From NCBI GenBank assembly GCA_002255905.1, contig NKIN01000001.1, positions 682,001 to 746,000 on the forward strand: 64,000 nt of DNA, given 5' to 3'. Below the pieces are notes generated by a model that worked only from the letters and a program-made list of their open reading frames with translations, made no database searches and was not told where the DNA came from. Below are positions 26,566 through 34,902 of this stretch, piece after piece. The DNA comes from Burkholderiales bacterium PBB1 (GTDB taxonomy: Bacteria > Pseudomonadota > Gammaproteobacteria > Burkholderiales > Burkholderiaceae_C). Numbering within the stretch: position 1 is the stretch's first letter; every line of letters starts with the position of its first letter. Made by a program: the position numbers and the translations under genes.

Positions 26566-28167
26566 TCAGGCCTGCGCCAGGATCGTTGAGACGGGTGAGA
26601 CGAACGCGGCGGCATCCGGCACCACCGTTTCGAGCGCCTTGGCCGAAGCCAACACGCCAGGCACCCCGGCGCCGGGGTGGGTGCTGGCACCGACCATGAA
26701 CAGGCCGGTGATGTCTTCGCTGCGGTTGTGCGGCCGAAACCAGGCGCTTTGCAGCAGCACCGGCTCCAGCCCGAATGCCGCGCCCTTGAAGGACAGCAGC
26801 CGGTCGTGGAAGTCTTGTGGCGTGGTGATGCGCGAAGTGGCGATGTGCTTCTGGAATCCCGGCATCACCTTGCGGTCGAGCACGTCGGCAATGGCCTGCC
26901 GGTAGGGCTCGGCCTGGGCTTGCCAATCGGTGCCGCTGTCGAGGTGCGGCACGGGTGCCAGCACATAGAACGCATCGCAGCCAGCGGGCGCCATCGACGG
27001 GTCGGAGGCCGTTGGGCGATGCAGGTAAAGGCTGAAGTCTTCGGCCAGCACATGTGCCTTGAAGATGTCGTCGAGCAGCTCGCGGTAGCGCGGGCCCATC
27101 ACCATCATGTGGTGTGGCACGTCCGGGTACTGGCGATCGGTGCCGAAGTACCAGACGAACAGGCTCATCGAGTAGCGGCCCTTGTCGATCTTGCGGTCGG
27201 TCCAATGGCGCCGGAACTCGGGCCGGATCAGGTGTCGGTAGGTCCAAGCAGTGTCGGCGTTCGACACCACGATGTCGGCCGCCAGGTGTTCGCCGCTTGT
27301 CAGCGTGACGCCGGTGGCCCGTGGCTGGCCGCCAGGCGTGGCTGCGCAGGTGATTTCGCGCACCTCGGCATTCAACCGCAAGCGTGCACCGCTGCCCTCC
27401 AGCAGGCTGACCAGCCCCTGAACCAGGGCACCCGTGCCCCCCATGGCCCAGTGCACGCCGAACTTGCGTTCGAGCGCTGTGATCAGGCTGTAGACGCAGG
27501 TGCAGGCAAACGGGTTGCCGCCGATCAGCAGCGGGTGGAAGCTGAACACGATGCGCAGCTTCGGGTCGCGCAGATGCCGCGCGGTCATGGCGTACAGCGT
27601 CTGCCAAGCCTTCATCTTCATCATCGACGGCACGGCAGCCAGCAGGTCGCCCACGGTGTCGAATGCCACCGTGGCCAGCTCCTCGAAGCCCAGCTTGTAG
27701 CAACGCTCGGACTCCGCCATGAAGCCATCGAAACCGGGCAGGTCCGAGGGTGCAAAGCGGGCGACTTCGGCGCGCATCGCGGCCAGATCACCGCTGTAGT
27801 CGAAGTAGGTGCCGTCGTCGAACTGGATGCGATAGAACGGGTCCAGCGGGCGCAAATCGATGTCGTCCGACATCTTCCGCCCGCACAGCGCCCACAACTC
27901 TTCGAGCATGAAGGGCACAGTGATGATGGTCGGCCCGGCATCGAAGGTGTAGCCGTCTTGCCGGTGGACGTAGGCGCGGCCACCCGGGGCATCGAGCTTC
28001 TCCAGCACGGTCACCTGGTAGCCACGGGCGCGCAGCCGGATGGCCGCAGCCAGACCGCCGAATCCGCTGCCGATCACCAGGGCGGTGGGCCCTGAATCGG
28101 CGCGGCCTGCCGAGTCAGCGTCGGCAGGGGCGGGAAAACCGTGTTCAAAGAATGTGCCGGGCTTCAT
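26566..28167 (-). CDS. crtI: Phytoene desaturase
   Basis: CrtI is the FAD-dependent desaturase that converts phytoene to neurosporene and/or lycopene. The 533-residue protein has the FAD motif VIGSGFGGLAAAIRLRARGY at 31-50, the bacterial CrtI signature near the C terminus (GLFMVGASTHPGAGVPGVL), and a TFDAGPTIITVPFMLEELW stretch near 75. It heads the crtI-crtB minus-strand operon, divergent from bchG across a 113-base gap that carries a palindrome and a PpsR-type site. crtE, which supplies the substrate route, is not in the window. Confidence 0.96.
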   Translation of the reverse strand: MKPGTFFEHGFPAPADADSAGRADSGPTALVIGSGFGGLAAAIRLRARGYQVTVLEKLDAPGGRAYVHRQDGYTFDAGPTIITVPFMLEELWALCGRKMSDDIDLRPLDPFYRIQFDDGTYFDYSGDLAAMRAEVARFAPSDLPGFDGFMAESERCYKLGFEELATVAFDTVGDLLAAVPSMMKMKAWQTLYAMTARHLRDPKLRIVFSFHPLLIGGNPFACTCVYSLITALERKFGVHWAMGGTGALVQGLVSLLEGSGARLRLNAEVREITCAATPGGQPRATGVTLTSGEHLAADIVVSNADTAWTYRHLIRPEFRRHWTDRKIDKGRYSMSLFVWYFGTDRQYPDVPHHMMVMGPRYRELLDDIFKAHVLAEDFSLYLHRPTASDPSMAPAGCDAFYVLAPVPHLDSGTDWQAQAEPYRQAIADVLDRKVMPGFQKHIATSRITTPQDFHDRLLSFKGAAFGLEPVLLQSAWFRPHNRSEDITGLFMVGASTHPGAGVPGVLASAKALETVVPDAAAFVSPVSTILAQA

Positions 28168-28232
28168 CGGTCGGGTGACCCTCGAAATACTGCATGGCCA
28201 GTGTCTTCACGATAGAAGGGAGCCGCAATAAG

Positions 28233-28273
28233 TGTAAGTTTAGATTGACACTCACAAGTGTCAATCCCAGAAT
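28233..28273. promoter_or_regulatory. Divergent crtI/bchG control region: PpsR-type site and palindrome
   Basis: An exact TGT-N12-ACA site (TGTAAGTTTAGATTGACA) lies at 28233-28250. It runs into a perfect palindrome ATTGACACT-CACA-AGTGTCAAT at 28244-28265. On the plus strand TTGACA (28245-28250), 17 bases and CAGAAT (28268-28273) form a promoter for bchG. On the minus strand TTGACA (plus-strand 28259-28264) with TAAACT 16 bases on could serve crtI. PpsR binding here is inferred from the motif. Confidence 0.75.
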
Positions 28274-28280
28274 CGTTGCC

Positions 28281-29195
28281 ATGTCATCCCGTACCCTGCC
28301 TGCTCCCTCATCGGTTCCCGCGTGGCCCGTCGTGGCAGAACTGCTGAAGCCGATCACCTGGTTTCCGCCGATGTGGGCGTTCTGCTGCGGCGTCATTGCG
28401 TCAGGCGTGTCGCCCGACGGCCGCTGGTTCCTGATCGTCACTGGGGTGCTGCTGGCCGGTCCGCTGGTGTGCGCCAGCAGTCAGGCGGTGAACGACTGGT
28501 TCGATCGGCATGTCGATGCCATCAACGAACCCCACCGCCCGATTCCTTCGGGGCGGATGCCCGGTCGTTGGGGTCTGTACATCGCCATCGCCTGGACCGC
28601 ACTGTCGCTGGGTGTCGCGACGACGCTCGGCACCTGGGGTTTCGCGGCGGGTGCTGCAGGCCTGCTGCTGGCTTGGGCCTACAGCGCGCCACCGCTGCGC
28701 CTGAAGCAGAACGGTTGGTGGGGCAATGCAGCCTGTGGCCTTTGCTACGAGGGTCTGGCCTGGGTCACCGGTGCGGCCGTGATGGCGGGTGGTGCGATGC
28801 CCGACGGTCGCACGCTGGTGCTGGCTGCGCTCTACAGCGCAGGCGCGCACGGGATCATGACGCTGAATGATTTCAAGGCGGTCGAAGGCGACAAGCGCAT
28901 GGGAATTGCCTCGCTGCCCGTGCAACTGGGGGTGCAAGGGGCTGCCCGCACTGCCTGCCTGATGATGCTGGCGCCGCAGTTTGTGGTCGTGCTGCTGCTG
29001 ATCTTCTGGGGTGCCCCGATGCACGCCATCACCGTGGGCGCGCTGATGCTGCTGCAAGCGCTGCTGATGGACTATTTCCTGGACAAGCCGGTCGATCGCG
29101 CCTTGCTCTACAGCGGCTTCGGCGTCCCATTGTTCGTCGCTGGGATGATGGTCAGCGCATTTGCGCTGCGCACCCTCGGTCAGGGGGGGGCATGA
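28281..29195 (+). CDS. bchG: Bacteriochlorophyll synthase (geranylgeranyl transferase)
   Basis: BchG attaches the geranylgeranyl tail to bacteriochlorophyllide a. It is a UbiA-type polytopic membrane prenyltransferase of 304 residues. The Asp-rich substrate motif NDWFDRHVD is at 71-79 followed by the family's AINEPHRPIPSGRMPG, and a second motif, NDFKAVEGDKRMGI, comes later. The ATG at 28281 gives the normal start, but no clear ribosome site precedes it. The proposed -10 ends only 7 bases upstream, so the mRNA could be leaderless. It overlaps the next gene by 4 bases. Confidence 0.96.
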   Translation: MSSRTLPAPSSVPAWPVVAELLKPITWFPPMWAFCCGVIASGVSPDGRWFLIVTGVLLAGPLVCASSQAVNDWFDRHVDAINEPHRPIPSGRMPGRWGLYIAIAWTALSLGVATTLGTWGFAAGAAGLLLAWAYSAPPLRLKQNGWWGNAACGLCYEGLAWVTGAAVMAGGAMPDGRTLVLAALYSAGAHGIMTLNDFKAVEGDKRMGIASLPVQLGVQGAARTACLMMLAPQFVVVLLLIFWGAPMHAITVGALMLLQALLMDYFLDKPVDRALLYSGFGVPLFVAGMMVSAFALRTLGQGGA

Positions 29196-30664
29196 CCCGG
29201 TCGTTCGGCTGGAGCGGCATCGCCCGGCTCGGTTTGGTGCAGGCCTGCATGGGCGCGGTCGTGGTGCTCACCACCTCCACGCTGAACCGCATCATGGTGG
29301 TTGAACTGGCGTTGCCGGCGCTGCTGCCCGGCATATTGGTGGCGTTCCATTACCTGATACAGGTGGTCCGGCCGCGCATGGGCCACGGCTCCGACGTGGG
29401 CGGACGCCGCACCCCCTGGCTGATCGGCGGCATGGGTGTGCTGTCGGTTGGCGGCGTCACCTCGGCCGTGGCCGTGGTGTGGATGGCGACACAGCCAGCG
29501 GCGGGCATTGCGCTCGCCGTGGTGGGCTTCGGGATGATCGGCCTGGGCGTCAGCGCCTGTGGCACCTCTTTGCTGGTGCTGCTTGCCAAGCGGGTGCCGG
29601 CCGAGCGTCGGGCCGCCGCGGCCACCATCGTCTGGATGATGATGATCGTCGGCTTTGCCGTCACGGCCGGTACGGCCGGCAAGTTGCTCGATCCTTACTC
29701 ACCGCAGCGTTTGCTGGCGATCACCAGTGCCGTGTCGCTGATGGCCATCGTGATCACCACGTTGGCCTTGCGCGGGCTCGAAGGGGCCGCCGACGCGGCA
29801 CCGGCCGAAGCTGCCAGCGCGGCCGCGGCATCGCCCGGCTTTCGGATCGCGCTGTCGCAAGTCTGGGCGGAGCCCACGGCTCGGCGTTTCACGATCTTCG
29901 TTTTCGTCTCGATGCTGGCCTACAGCTCGCAAGACCTGATCCTCGAGCCCTTTGCCGGATCGGTGTTCGGTTACACGCCCGGCGAGTCGACGCAGTTGTC
30001 GGGTGTGCAGCACAGCGGCGTCTTGCTGGGCATGGTGCTGGTGGCGGTGGCCGGCAGCGGCGTGCTGGGGCGCTGGCTAGCTCGGTTGACCGGGCGTCAT
30101 GTGGAAGCGGCTGCTCCGGCCGTCAGTCGCAGTGCCTCGCTGCGCGCCTGGACGGTCGGTGGCTGCCTCGCCTCGGCCCTCGCGCTGCTCGGTCTGGTGG
30201 TCGCAGGCCTGAGCAACGGTGCCTGGCCATTCAAGGCGACGGTGTTCGTCATGGGGGTCGCCAACGGCGCGTTCTCGATCGCTGCGATCGGCTCGATGAT
30301 GAGTCTGGCCAGCCAGGGTCGCGAGTCTCGAGAAGGCGTGCGCATGGGCCTCTGGGGCGCCGCGCAGGCCGTCGCGTTCGGCATCGGTGGGCTGGTCGGC
30401 ACCGGTGCCAGTGATCTGGCTCGCTGGTGGTTCGGTACCCCCGGCGTGGCGTACTCCGCTGTCTTCGCGTTTGAAGCCACGCTGTTCGTACTGGCGGCGT
30501 GGCTGGCATTGCGTGCGGTCGGCAGTGCCGGCGCAGCGCCGATGCGCTCCGACATCCCTTTCGAGGCGCCGCACCGCGGCGCCACCCTGGTCTCGACGCC
30601 TCGCCTGGCTGCACGAGATCCTCAAGCCGGTGACGTCCCTGTCGCCATCATCAAGTCGAGTTGA
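29192..30664 (+). CDS. PucC/LhaA-family MFS protein between bchG and bchP
   Basis: This is a twelve-helix major-facilitator-type membrane protein of 490 residues belonging to the PucC/LhaA/Bch2 family. It has the family's start (IARLGLVQACMGAVVVLTTSTLNRIMV) and the loop RMGHGSDVGGRRTPW. The same position between bchG and bchP is occupied by a PucC homologue (orf428/bch2) in Rhodobacter. A role in handling bacteriochlorophyll or light-harvesting assembly is inferred from family and context. It is translationally coupled to bchG (4-base overlap). Confidence 0.88.
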   Translation: MTRSFGWSGIARLGLVQACMGAVVVLTTSTLNRIMVVELALPALLPGILVAFHYLIQVVRPRMGHGSDVGGRRTPWLIGGMGVLSVGGVTSAVAVVWMATQPAAGIALAVVGFGMIGLGVSACGTSLLVLLAKRVPAERRAAAATIVWMMMIVGFAVTAGTAGKLLDPYSPQRLLAITSAVSLMAIVITTLALRGLEGAADAAPAEAASAAAASPGFRIALSQVWAEPTARRFTIFVFVSMLAYSSQDLILEPFAGSVFGYTPGESTQLSGVQHSGVLLGMVLVAVAGSGVLGRWLARLTGRHVEAAAPAVSRSASLRAWTVGGCLASALALLGLVVAGLSNGAWPFKATVFVMGVANGAFSIAAIGSMMSLASQGRESREGVRMGLWGAAQAVAFGIGGLVGTGASDLARWWFGTPGVAYSAVFAFEATLFVLAAWLALRAVGSAGAAPMRSDIPFEAPHRGATLVSTPRLAARDPQAGDVPVAIIKSS

Positions 30665-30680
30665 ACGCGAGGTGAATGAC

Positions 30681-31910
30681 ATGAGCACGCCCGAAATTTT
30701 CGATGTCGTTGTCGTCGGTGGCGGCCCTGCCGGTGCAACGGCCGCGCACGACCTCGCGCGGCAGGGCCGGTCGGTACTGTTGCTGGACCGCGTCGGTCGC
30801 ATCAAGCCCTGTGGCGGGGCCATTCCGCCCAGGCTGATCAAGGACTTTGCGATCCCCGACGAGCTGCTGGTCGCCAAGGCGCGTTCAGCGCGGATGATTT
30901 CGCCCAAGGACAAGCGGGTCGACATTCCGATCGAAGACGGGTTCGTCGGCATGGTCGATCGTGATGTGTTCGATGAGTGGCTGCGCGAGCGCGCAGCGTC
31001 CAGCGGTGCGGTGCGGCGCAGCGGCACTTTCGACAAGCTGACGCGCGACGACGATGGCGTCAGCGTCGTCCACTACACCGCGCGCGACGGCCGCGAGCGG
31101 CGCAGCGCCAGACCGGGTGAATTGACCGAAGGCGTACCCACCCGTGTGCGCGCGCGGACGGTGATCGGTGCCGACGGTGCGCGCTCCAAGGTCGCCAGCC
31201 AGGCGGTGCCCGGCGCCGAAGACACCCAGTATGTGTTCGCGTACCACGAGATCGTCCGTGCGCCTGAGGTCAAGCCGGCGGGCTACGACGGCTCGCGCTG
31301 CGACGTGATCTATCGGGGCTCGATATCGCCCGATTTCTACGGCTGGGTGTTCCCGCACGGAGACACGCTGAGCATCGGCACCGGCAGTGCCGACAAGGGC
31401 TTTTCGCTTCGGGGCGCGGTCGGTACCTTGCGCGAAGAAGCCGGGCTGGGCGGCACCGAAACGCTGCGGCGTGAGGGCGCGCCGCTGCCCATGAAGCCGC
31501 TGAAGCGCTGGGACAACGGCCGCGATGTCGTGGTCGCAGGCGACGCGGCAGGTGTGGTCGCCCCGGCGTCTGGCGAGGGCATCTACTACGCCATGGTCGG
31601 GGGCCGGCTGGCTGCCGAATCGGTCGATGCGTTGCTGCGAACCGGTGATGTCAAGTCACTGAAGCTGGCTCGCAAGCGCTTCATGAAAGCCCACGGCACG
31701 GTGTTCCGAGTGCTCGGCATCATGCAGTGGTTCTGGTACGCCACCGACAAGCGGCGCGAGAGCTTCGTCAAGATCTGCGAAGACAAGGACGTGCAGCAAC
31801 TCACCTTCGAGTCCTACATGAACAAGGAACTGGCGCGCAAGAAGCCCATGGCGCATGTGCGCATCTTCCTCAAGGACATGGCGCACCTGATGGGCTTTGC
31901 CCGCGCCTGA
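30681..31910 (+). CDS. bchP: Geranylgeranyl-bacteriochlorophyll reductase
   Basis: BchP reduces the geranylgeranyl tail of bacteriochlorophyll to phytyl in three steps. From the ATG at 30681 it has 409 residues. An FAD-binding motif VVVGGGPAGATAAHDLA is at about 9-25, followed by KPCGGAIPPRLIKDF. The ChlP/BchP signature with VVVAGDAAGVVAPASGEGIYYAM lies in the second half. The longer open frame into the preceding gene is not used. It completes the bchG-pucC-like-bchP operon; a small membrane-protein gene begins next to its stop. Confidence 0.97.
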   Translation: MSTPEIFDVVVVGGGPAGATAAHDLARQGRSVLLLDRVGRIKPCGGAIPPRLIKDFAIPDELLVAKARSARMISPKDKRVDIPIEDGFVGMVDRDVFDEWLRERAASSGAVRRSGTFDKLTRDDDGVSVVHYTARDGRERRSARPGELTEGVPTRVRARTVIGADGARSKVASQAVPGAEDTQYVFAYHEIVRAPEVKPAGYDGSRCDVIYRGSISPDFYGWVFPHGDTLSIGTGSADKGFSLRGAVGTLREEAGLGGTETLRREGAPLPMKPLKRWDNGRDVVVAGDAAGVVAPASGEGIYYAMVGGRLAAESVDALLRTGDVKSLKLARKRFMKAHGTVFRVLGIMQWFWYATDKRRESFVKICEDKDVQQLTFESYMNKELARKKPMAHVRIFLKDMAHLMGFARA

Positions 31911-31923
31911 GGCGCATATCTCG

Positions 31924-32193
31924 GTGGTGACTGAATGGCTGTCGCCCCAGGGGCTCATCACCGTGGTCATCGGCGTCACCCTGCTCGAGGGGATGGCCTT
32001 GTGGGTTTACCGGTGGCGCACTGGCAAGGGCGTGGCAGCGAAGGATTTCGTCGCCAACTGGGTGTCGGGCTTGTGCCTGATGTTCGCACTGCGCAGCGCA
32101 CTCACCGGCACGTGGTGGGCGTGGGTGGCGATGTGGTTGCTGGCTTCAGGGCTGGTTCATGCCAGCGATGTGTGGTCGCGCTGGCAACGTTGA
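31924..32193 (+). CDS. Small membrane protein downstream of bchP, unknown function
   Basis: I do not recognise this family with certainty. From a GTG at 31924 it encodes 89 residues with about three hydrophobic segments (near 8-28, 44-58 and 62-80) and a tryptophan-rich C-terminal half (GTWWAWVAMWLLASG). The frame is open back to a TTG at 31897 that overlaps bchP. It follows bchP by 13 bases on the same strand, so it is probably cotranscribed with the bacteriochlorophyll genes; a link to photosynthesis is inferred only from position. Confidence 0.65.
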   Translation: MVTEWLSPQGLITVVIGVTLLEGMALWVYRWRTGKGVAAKDFVANWVSGLCLMFALRSALTGTWWAWVAMWLLASGLVHASDVWSRWQR

Positions 32194-32240
32194 AATGATT
32201 CAACCCGATGCCCTCGGAGGCAGGGCATGGCCTGGAAAGC

Positions 32241-32265
32241 GGAGCGGCGCGAATGGCGCCGCTCC
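32241..32265. terminator. 10-bp perfect hairpin between convergent bchP-side gene and hip
   Basis: GGAGCGGCGC and its exact complement flank a 5-nt loop (GAATG). On the minus strand GCTTTCC follows the stem 20 bases after the hip stop, which suits a terminator for hip; it can also block read-through from the bchP side. There is no strong T-run on either strand. Confidence 0.6.
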
Positions 32266-32284
32266 GGCTCCTGAAAGACCGAGA

Positions 32285-32602
32285 TCAGGCAGCCTTGGGT
32301 TGGTAGGCGGAACACCAGCCCTTGGAAGACACCTGCTTGCCGGGGAACAGCGGGCAGGGGCCTGCAGCGTCAGTCGCCTTGCCCTGGAACAGGGCGCAGT
32401 TGCCGCAATGCTGAGTGGCCTTGTGGGCAGGGTACTTCTTGGCGTCCACTTTGCTCGCGTCCGATTTGTACCCAAGCGACACGGCGTTGGCATCGGTGTC
32501 AGCGACCTGCGGAGCGGCCTGTGCCATGGCCTTGGTGGCAGCGATGGCGCTGCCACCGACCACGACTTGCAACATGAAGGTGCGGCGATTGGTAATGCTC
32601 AT
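32285..32602 (-). CDS. hip: High-potential iron-sulfur protein (HiPIP)
   Basis: HiPIP is a small periplasmic [4Fe-4S] electron carrier, known in Rubrivivax and related bacteria to re-reduce the photo-oxidised reaction-centre cytochrome. The 105-residue precursor has a twin-arginine signal (NRRTFM at 5-10) with likely cleavage after AMA near residue 27. The four cluster cysteines are Cys66 and Cys69 (CGNC), Cys83 (GPCPLF) and Cys97 (GWCSAY). A GGAGA ribosome site precedes the ATG. It is convergent with the bchG-bchP operon and is transcribed alone. Confidence 0.95.
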   Translation of the reverse strand: MSITNRRTFMLQVVVGGSAIAATKAMAQAAPQVADTDANAVSLGYKSDASKVDAKKYPAHKATQHCGNCALFQGKATDAAGPCPLFPGKQVSSKGWCSAYQPKAA

Positions 32603-32761
32603 GGGGGAATCTCCGTTGTTGGGAAACCATGTAACGGCCGGCAGCGCCGTTGGATGACAGAATTTTGCACGATGAAAACTCCTGGGTCATTCGGTGAACT
32701 ACGGCGTTCGAATGTCGACAGGCTTAAGCTGCCCTTCATCTTTCTACGCGGGTAAATCCGT

Positions 32762-32791
32762 TTGAGCGCTCGCATCTCCGCCGCCTAAAAT
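32762..32791 (+). promoter_or_regulatory. Probable phaR promoter
   Basis: TTGAGC (32762-32767) and TAAAAT (32786-32791) are 18 bases apart, in an AT-richer stretch 38 bases before the phaR ATG. The fit to the sigma-70 consensus is moderate. Confidence 0.5.
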
Positions 32792-32828
32792 TTTTGCTGC
32801 AACTGCACAATCCACGGTCACCGCCCCG

Positions 32829-33431
32829 ATGCCATCCACTCGACGACCTGCCCAGCCCTCTGCCGCCGACAGCAAAGCACCGGAATCGGGTGCGCCCGCG
32901 AGCCATGTCAGGGTGCTGAAAAAATACCCGAATCGGCGGCTCTACGACACGACGGCCAGCAGTTACATCACGCTGGCAGATGTCAAGAAGATGGTGATGG
33001 CGGGCGACGACTTCGTCGTGCGCGATGCCAAGACGTCGGAAGACCTGACCCGCAGCATCCTGCTGCAGATCATCCTGGAAGAAGAAAGCGGCGGGGTGCC
33101 GATGTTTTCCAGCCAGATGCTGGCCCAGATCATCCGCTTCTACGGCCATGCGATGCAGGGCATGATGGGTTCGTACCTGGAAAAGAACCTGCAGACCTTC
33201 ACCGAGATTCAAGGCAGGCTGGCCGATCCGGCGCTCGGCTTGTACGACACCGCGGCCCACTCTCCGGAGTTGTGGACCCAGTTCCTCAACGGGCAGGCGC
33301 CTGCGGTGCAAGGTCTGATGAGCACCTACCTCGAGCAATCGAAATCGATGTTCACCCAGATGCAGGAACAGATGGCCAAGCAAGCCGGCACGCTGTTCCC
33401 TGGCGTACCCGGGTTCCCGCCGAAGCGCTGA
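32829..33431 (+). CDS. phaR: Polyhydroxyalkanoate synthesis repressor PhaR
   Basis: PhaR binds PHA granules and DNA and represses phasin and PHA genes until polymer forms. The 200-residue protein has the PHB/PHA-accumulation regulator DNA-binding domain (LKKYPNRRLYDTTASSYITLADVK at about 30-55). It then has the PHB_acc domain with the SQMLAQIIRFYG and MMGSYLEKN repeats. Its C-terminal tail has MSTYLEQSKSMFTQMQEQM, typical of betaproteobacterial members. No phaCAB genes are adjacent; rimO begins 47 bases after it. Confidence 0.93.
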   Translation: MPSTRRPAQPSAADSKAPESGAPASHVRVLKKYPNRRLYDTTASSYITLADVKKMVMAGDDFVVRDAKTSEDLTRSILLQIILEEESGGVPMFSSQMLAQIIRFYGHAMQGMMGSYLEKNLQTFTEIQGRLADPALGLYDTAAHSPELWTQFLNGQAPAVQGLMSTYLEQSKSMFTQMQEQMAKQAGTLFPGVPGFPPKR

Positions 33432-33478
33432 TGCCGGGCTTGCCCGGTCGTCTCGTGCTTTGAGGCGAAAATGGCGAG

Positions 33479-34900
33479 ATGACCTCTGACGCCAGCACTG
33501 CCGAACGCACCCACCCCGTGGGCCCCGGCGCCCCCAAGATTGGTTTCGTGTCGCTCGGTTGTCCGAAGGCGCTGACCGACTCCGAGCTGATCCTCACGCA
33601 GCTGCGAGCCGAGGGCTACGACACCTCGAAAACCTTTGCCGGTGCCGATCTGGTGATCGTCAACACCTGCGGCTTCATCGATGACGCGGTGAAGGAGAGC
33701 CTGGACACCATAGGCGAAGCGCTCGCCGAGAACGGCAAGGTCATCGTCACCGGCTGCCTCGGGGCCAAGGCTGATGACGCAGGTGGAAACCTGGTGCGCC
33801 AGATGCACCCGAGCGTGCTGGCCGTGACTGGCCCGCATGCCACCCACGAGGTGATGGACGCGGTGCATCGCCATGCCCCGAAGCAGCACGACCCCTTCAC
33901 CGATCTGGTCCCCGTTGCTGCGGCACCCAACGACATCGGCGTCAAACTGACGCCGCGCCACTACGCGTACCTCAAGATCAGCGAAGGCTGCAACCACCGT
34001 TGCACCTTCTGCATCATCCCGAGCATGCGCGGCGATCTGGTGTCGCGCCCGATTGGCGACGTGCTTGGTGAGGCGCAGCGCTTGTTCGAGTCTGGCGTCA
34101 AGGAGTTGCTGGTGATCAGCCAGGACACCAGCGCCTACGGTGTCGATATCAAGTACCGCACCGGTTTCTGGGACGGCAAGCCGGTGAAGACGCGCATGCT
34201 CGATCTGTGCGAGAAGCTCGGCGAGCTCGCCGCCCCGCACGGCGCCTGGGTGCGGCTGCACTACGTCTATCCGTACCCGCATGTTGACGAGGTGTTGCCG
34301 CTGATGGCGCAGGGCCTGGTGCTGCCGTACCTCGATGTGCCGCTGCAGCATTCGCACCCCGATGTGCTCAAGCGCATGAAGCGCCCGGCCAGCGGCGAGC
34401 GCAACCTCGAACGCATCCAGCGCTGGCGTGAGGTGTGTCCCGAGATCGTGATCCGCAGCACCTTCATCGCGGGCTTTCCGGGCGAGACCGAGGCCGAGTT
34501 CGAACACTTGCTCGATTTCATGCGTGCGGCCGAGATCGATCGCGCCGGCTGCTTTGCGTATTCCCCAGTGGCTGGCGCGACGGCCAACGAGTTGCCAGGC
34601 GCGCTGGCTGCTGCGGTGCGCGAGGAGCGCCGCGCGCGCTTCATGGAAGTGGCCGAAGCGGTCTCTGCCGCGAAGCTGGCACGCCGCGTGGGAGCGACGA
34701 TGCAGGTGCTGGTCGATGCCGCACCGGCACTCGGCCGCCGCGGCGGTACGGGTCGCAGCTATGCCGATGCGCCGGAGATCGATGGCGTGGTGAGGCTGCT
34801 GCCGCCCGAGAAAGCATCGAAGACCCTGAAGGTCGGTGAATTCACCCGAGCGCGCATCGTCGGCACGCAAGGGCACGACCTCGTCGCGCTGCCGGTTTGA
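33479..34900 (+). CDS. rimO: Ribosomal protein S12 methylthiotransferase RimO
   Basis: RimO is a radical-SAM enzyme that adds a methylthio group to Asp88 of ribosomal protein S12. The 473-residue protein has the MTTase-domain cysteines Cys28 (SLGCPK), Cys64 (NTCGF) and Cys93 (TGCLGA). The radical-SAM CxxxCxxC at 171-178 is in the sequence [17 protein letters not shown], the RimO-specific pattern. A C-terminal TRAM domain follows. phaR is upstream, and a PLP lyase starts within bases of its end. Confidence 0.95.
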   Translation: MTSDASTAERTHPVGPGAPKIGFVSLGCPKALTDSELILTQLRAEGYDTSKTFAGADLVIVNTCGFIDDAVKESLDTIGEALAENGKVIVTGCLGAKADDAGGNLVRQMHPSVLAVTGPHATHEVMDAVHRHAPKQHDPFTDLVPVAAAPNDIGVKLTPRHYAYLKISEGCNHRCTFCIIPSMRGDLVSRPIGDVLGEAQRLFESGVKELLVISQDTSAYGVDIKYRTGFWDGKPVKTRMLDLCEKLGELAAPHGAWVRLHYVYPYPHVDEVLPLMAQGLVLPYLDVPLQHSHPDVLKRMKRPASGERNLERIQRWREVCPEIVIRSTFIAGFPGETEAEFEHLLDFMRAAEIDRAGCFAYSPVAGATANELPGALAAAVREERRARFMEVAEAVSAAKLARRVGATMQVLVDAAPALGRRGGTGRSYADAPEIDGVVRLLPPEKASKTLKVGEFTRARIVGTQGHDLVALPV

Positions 34901-34902
34901 CG

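Noticed and set aside
25313-27703. 796-residue minus-strand frame that would join crtB with a long N-terminal part
   Set aside because: The added part is an out-of-frame reading of crtI; CrtB homology and a good ATG begin at 26536.
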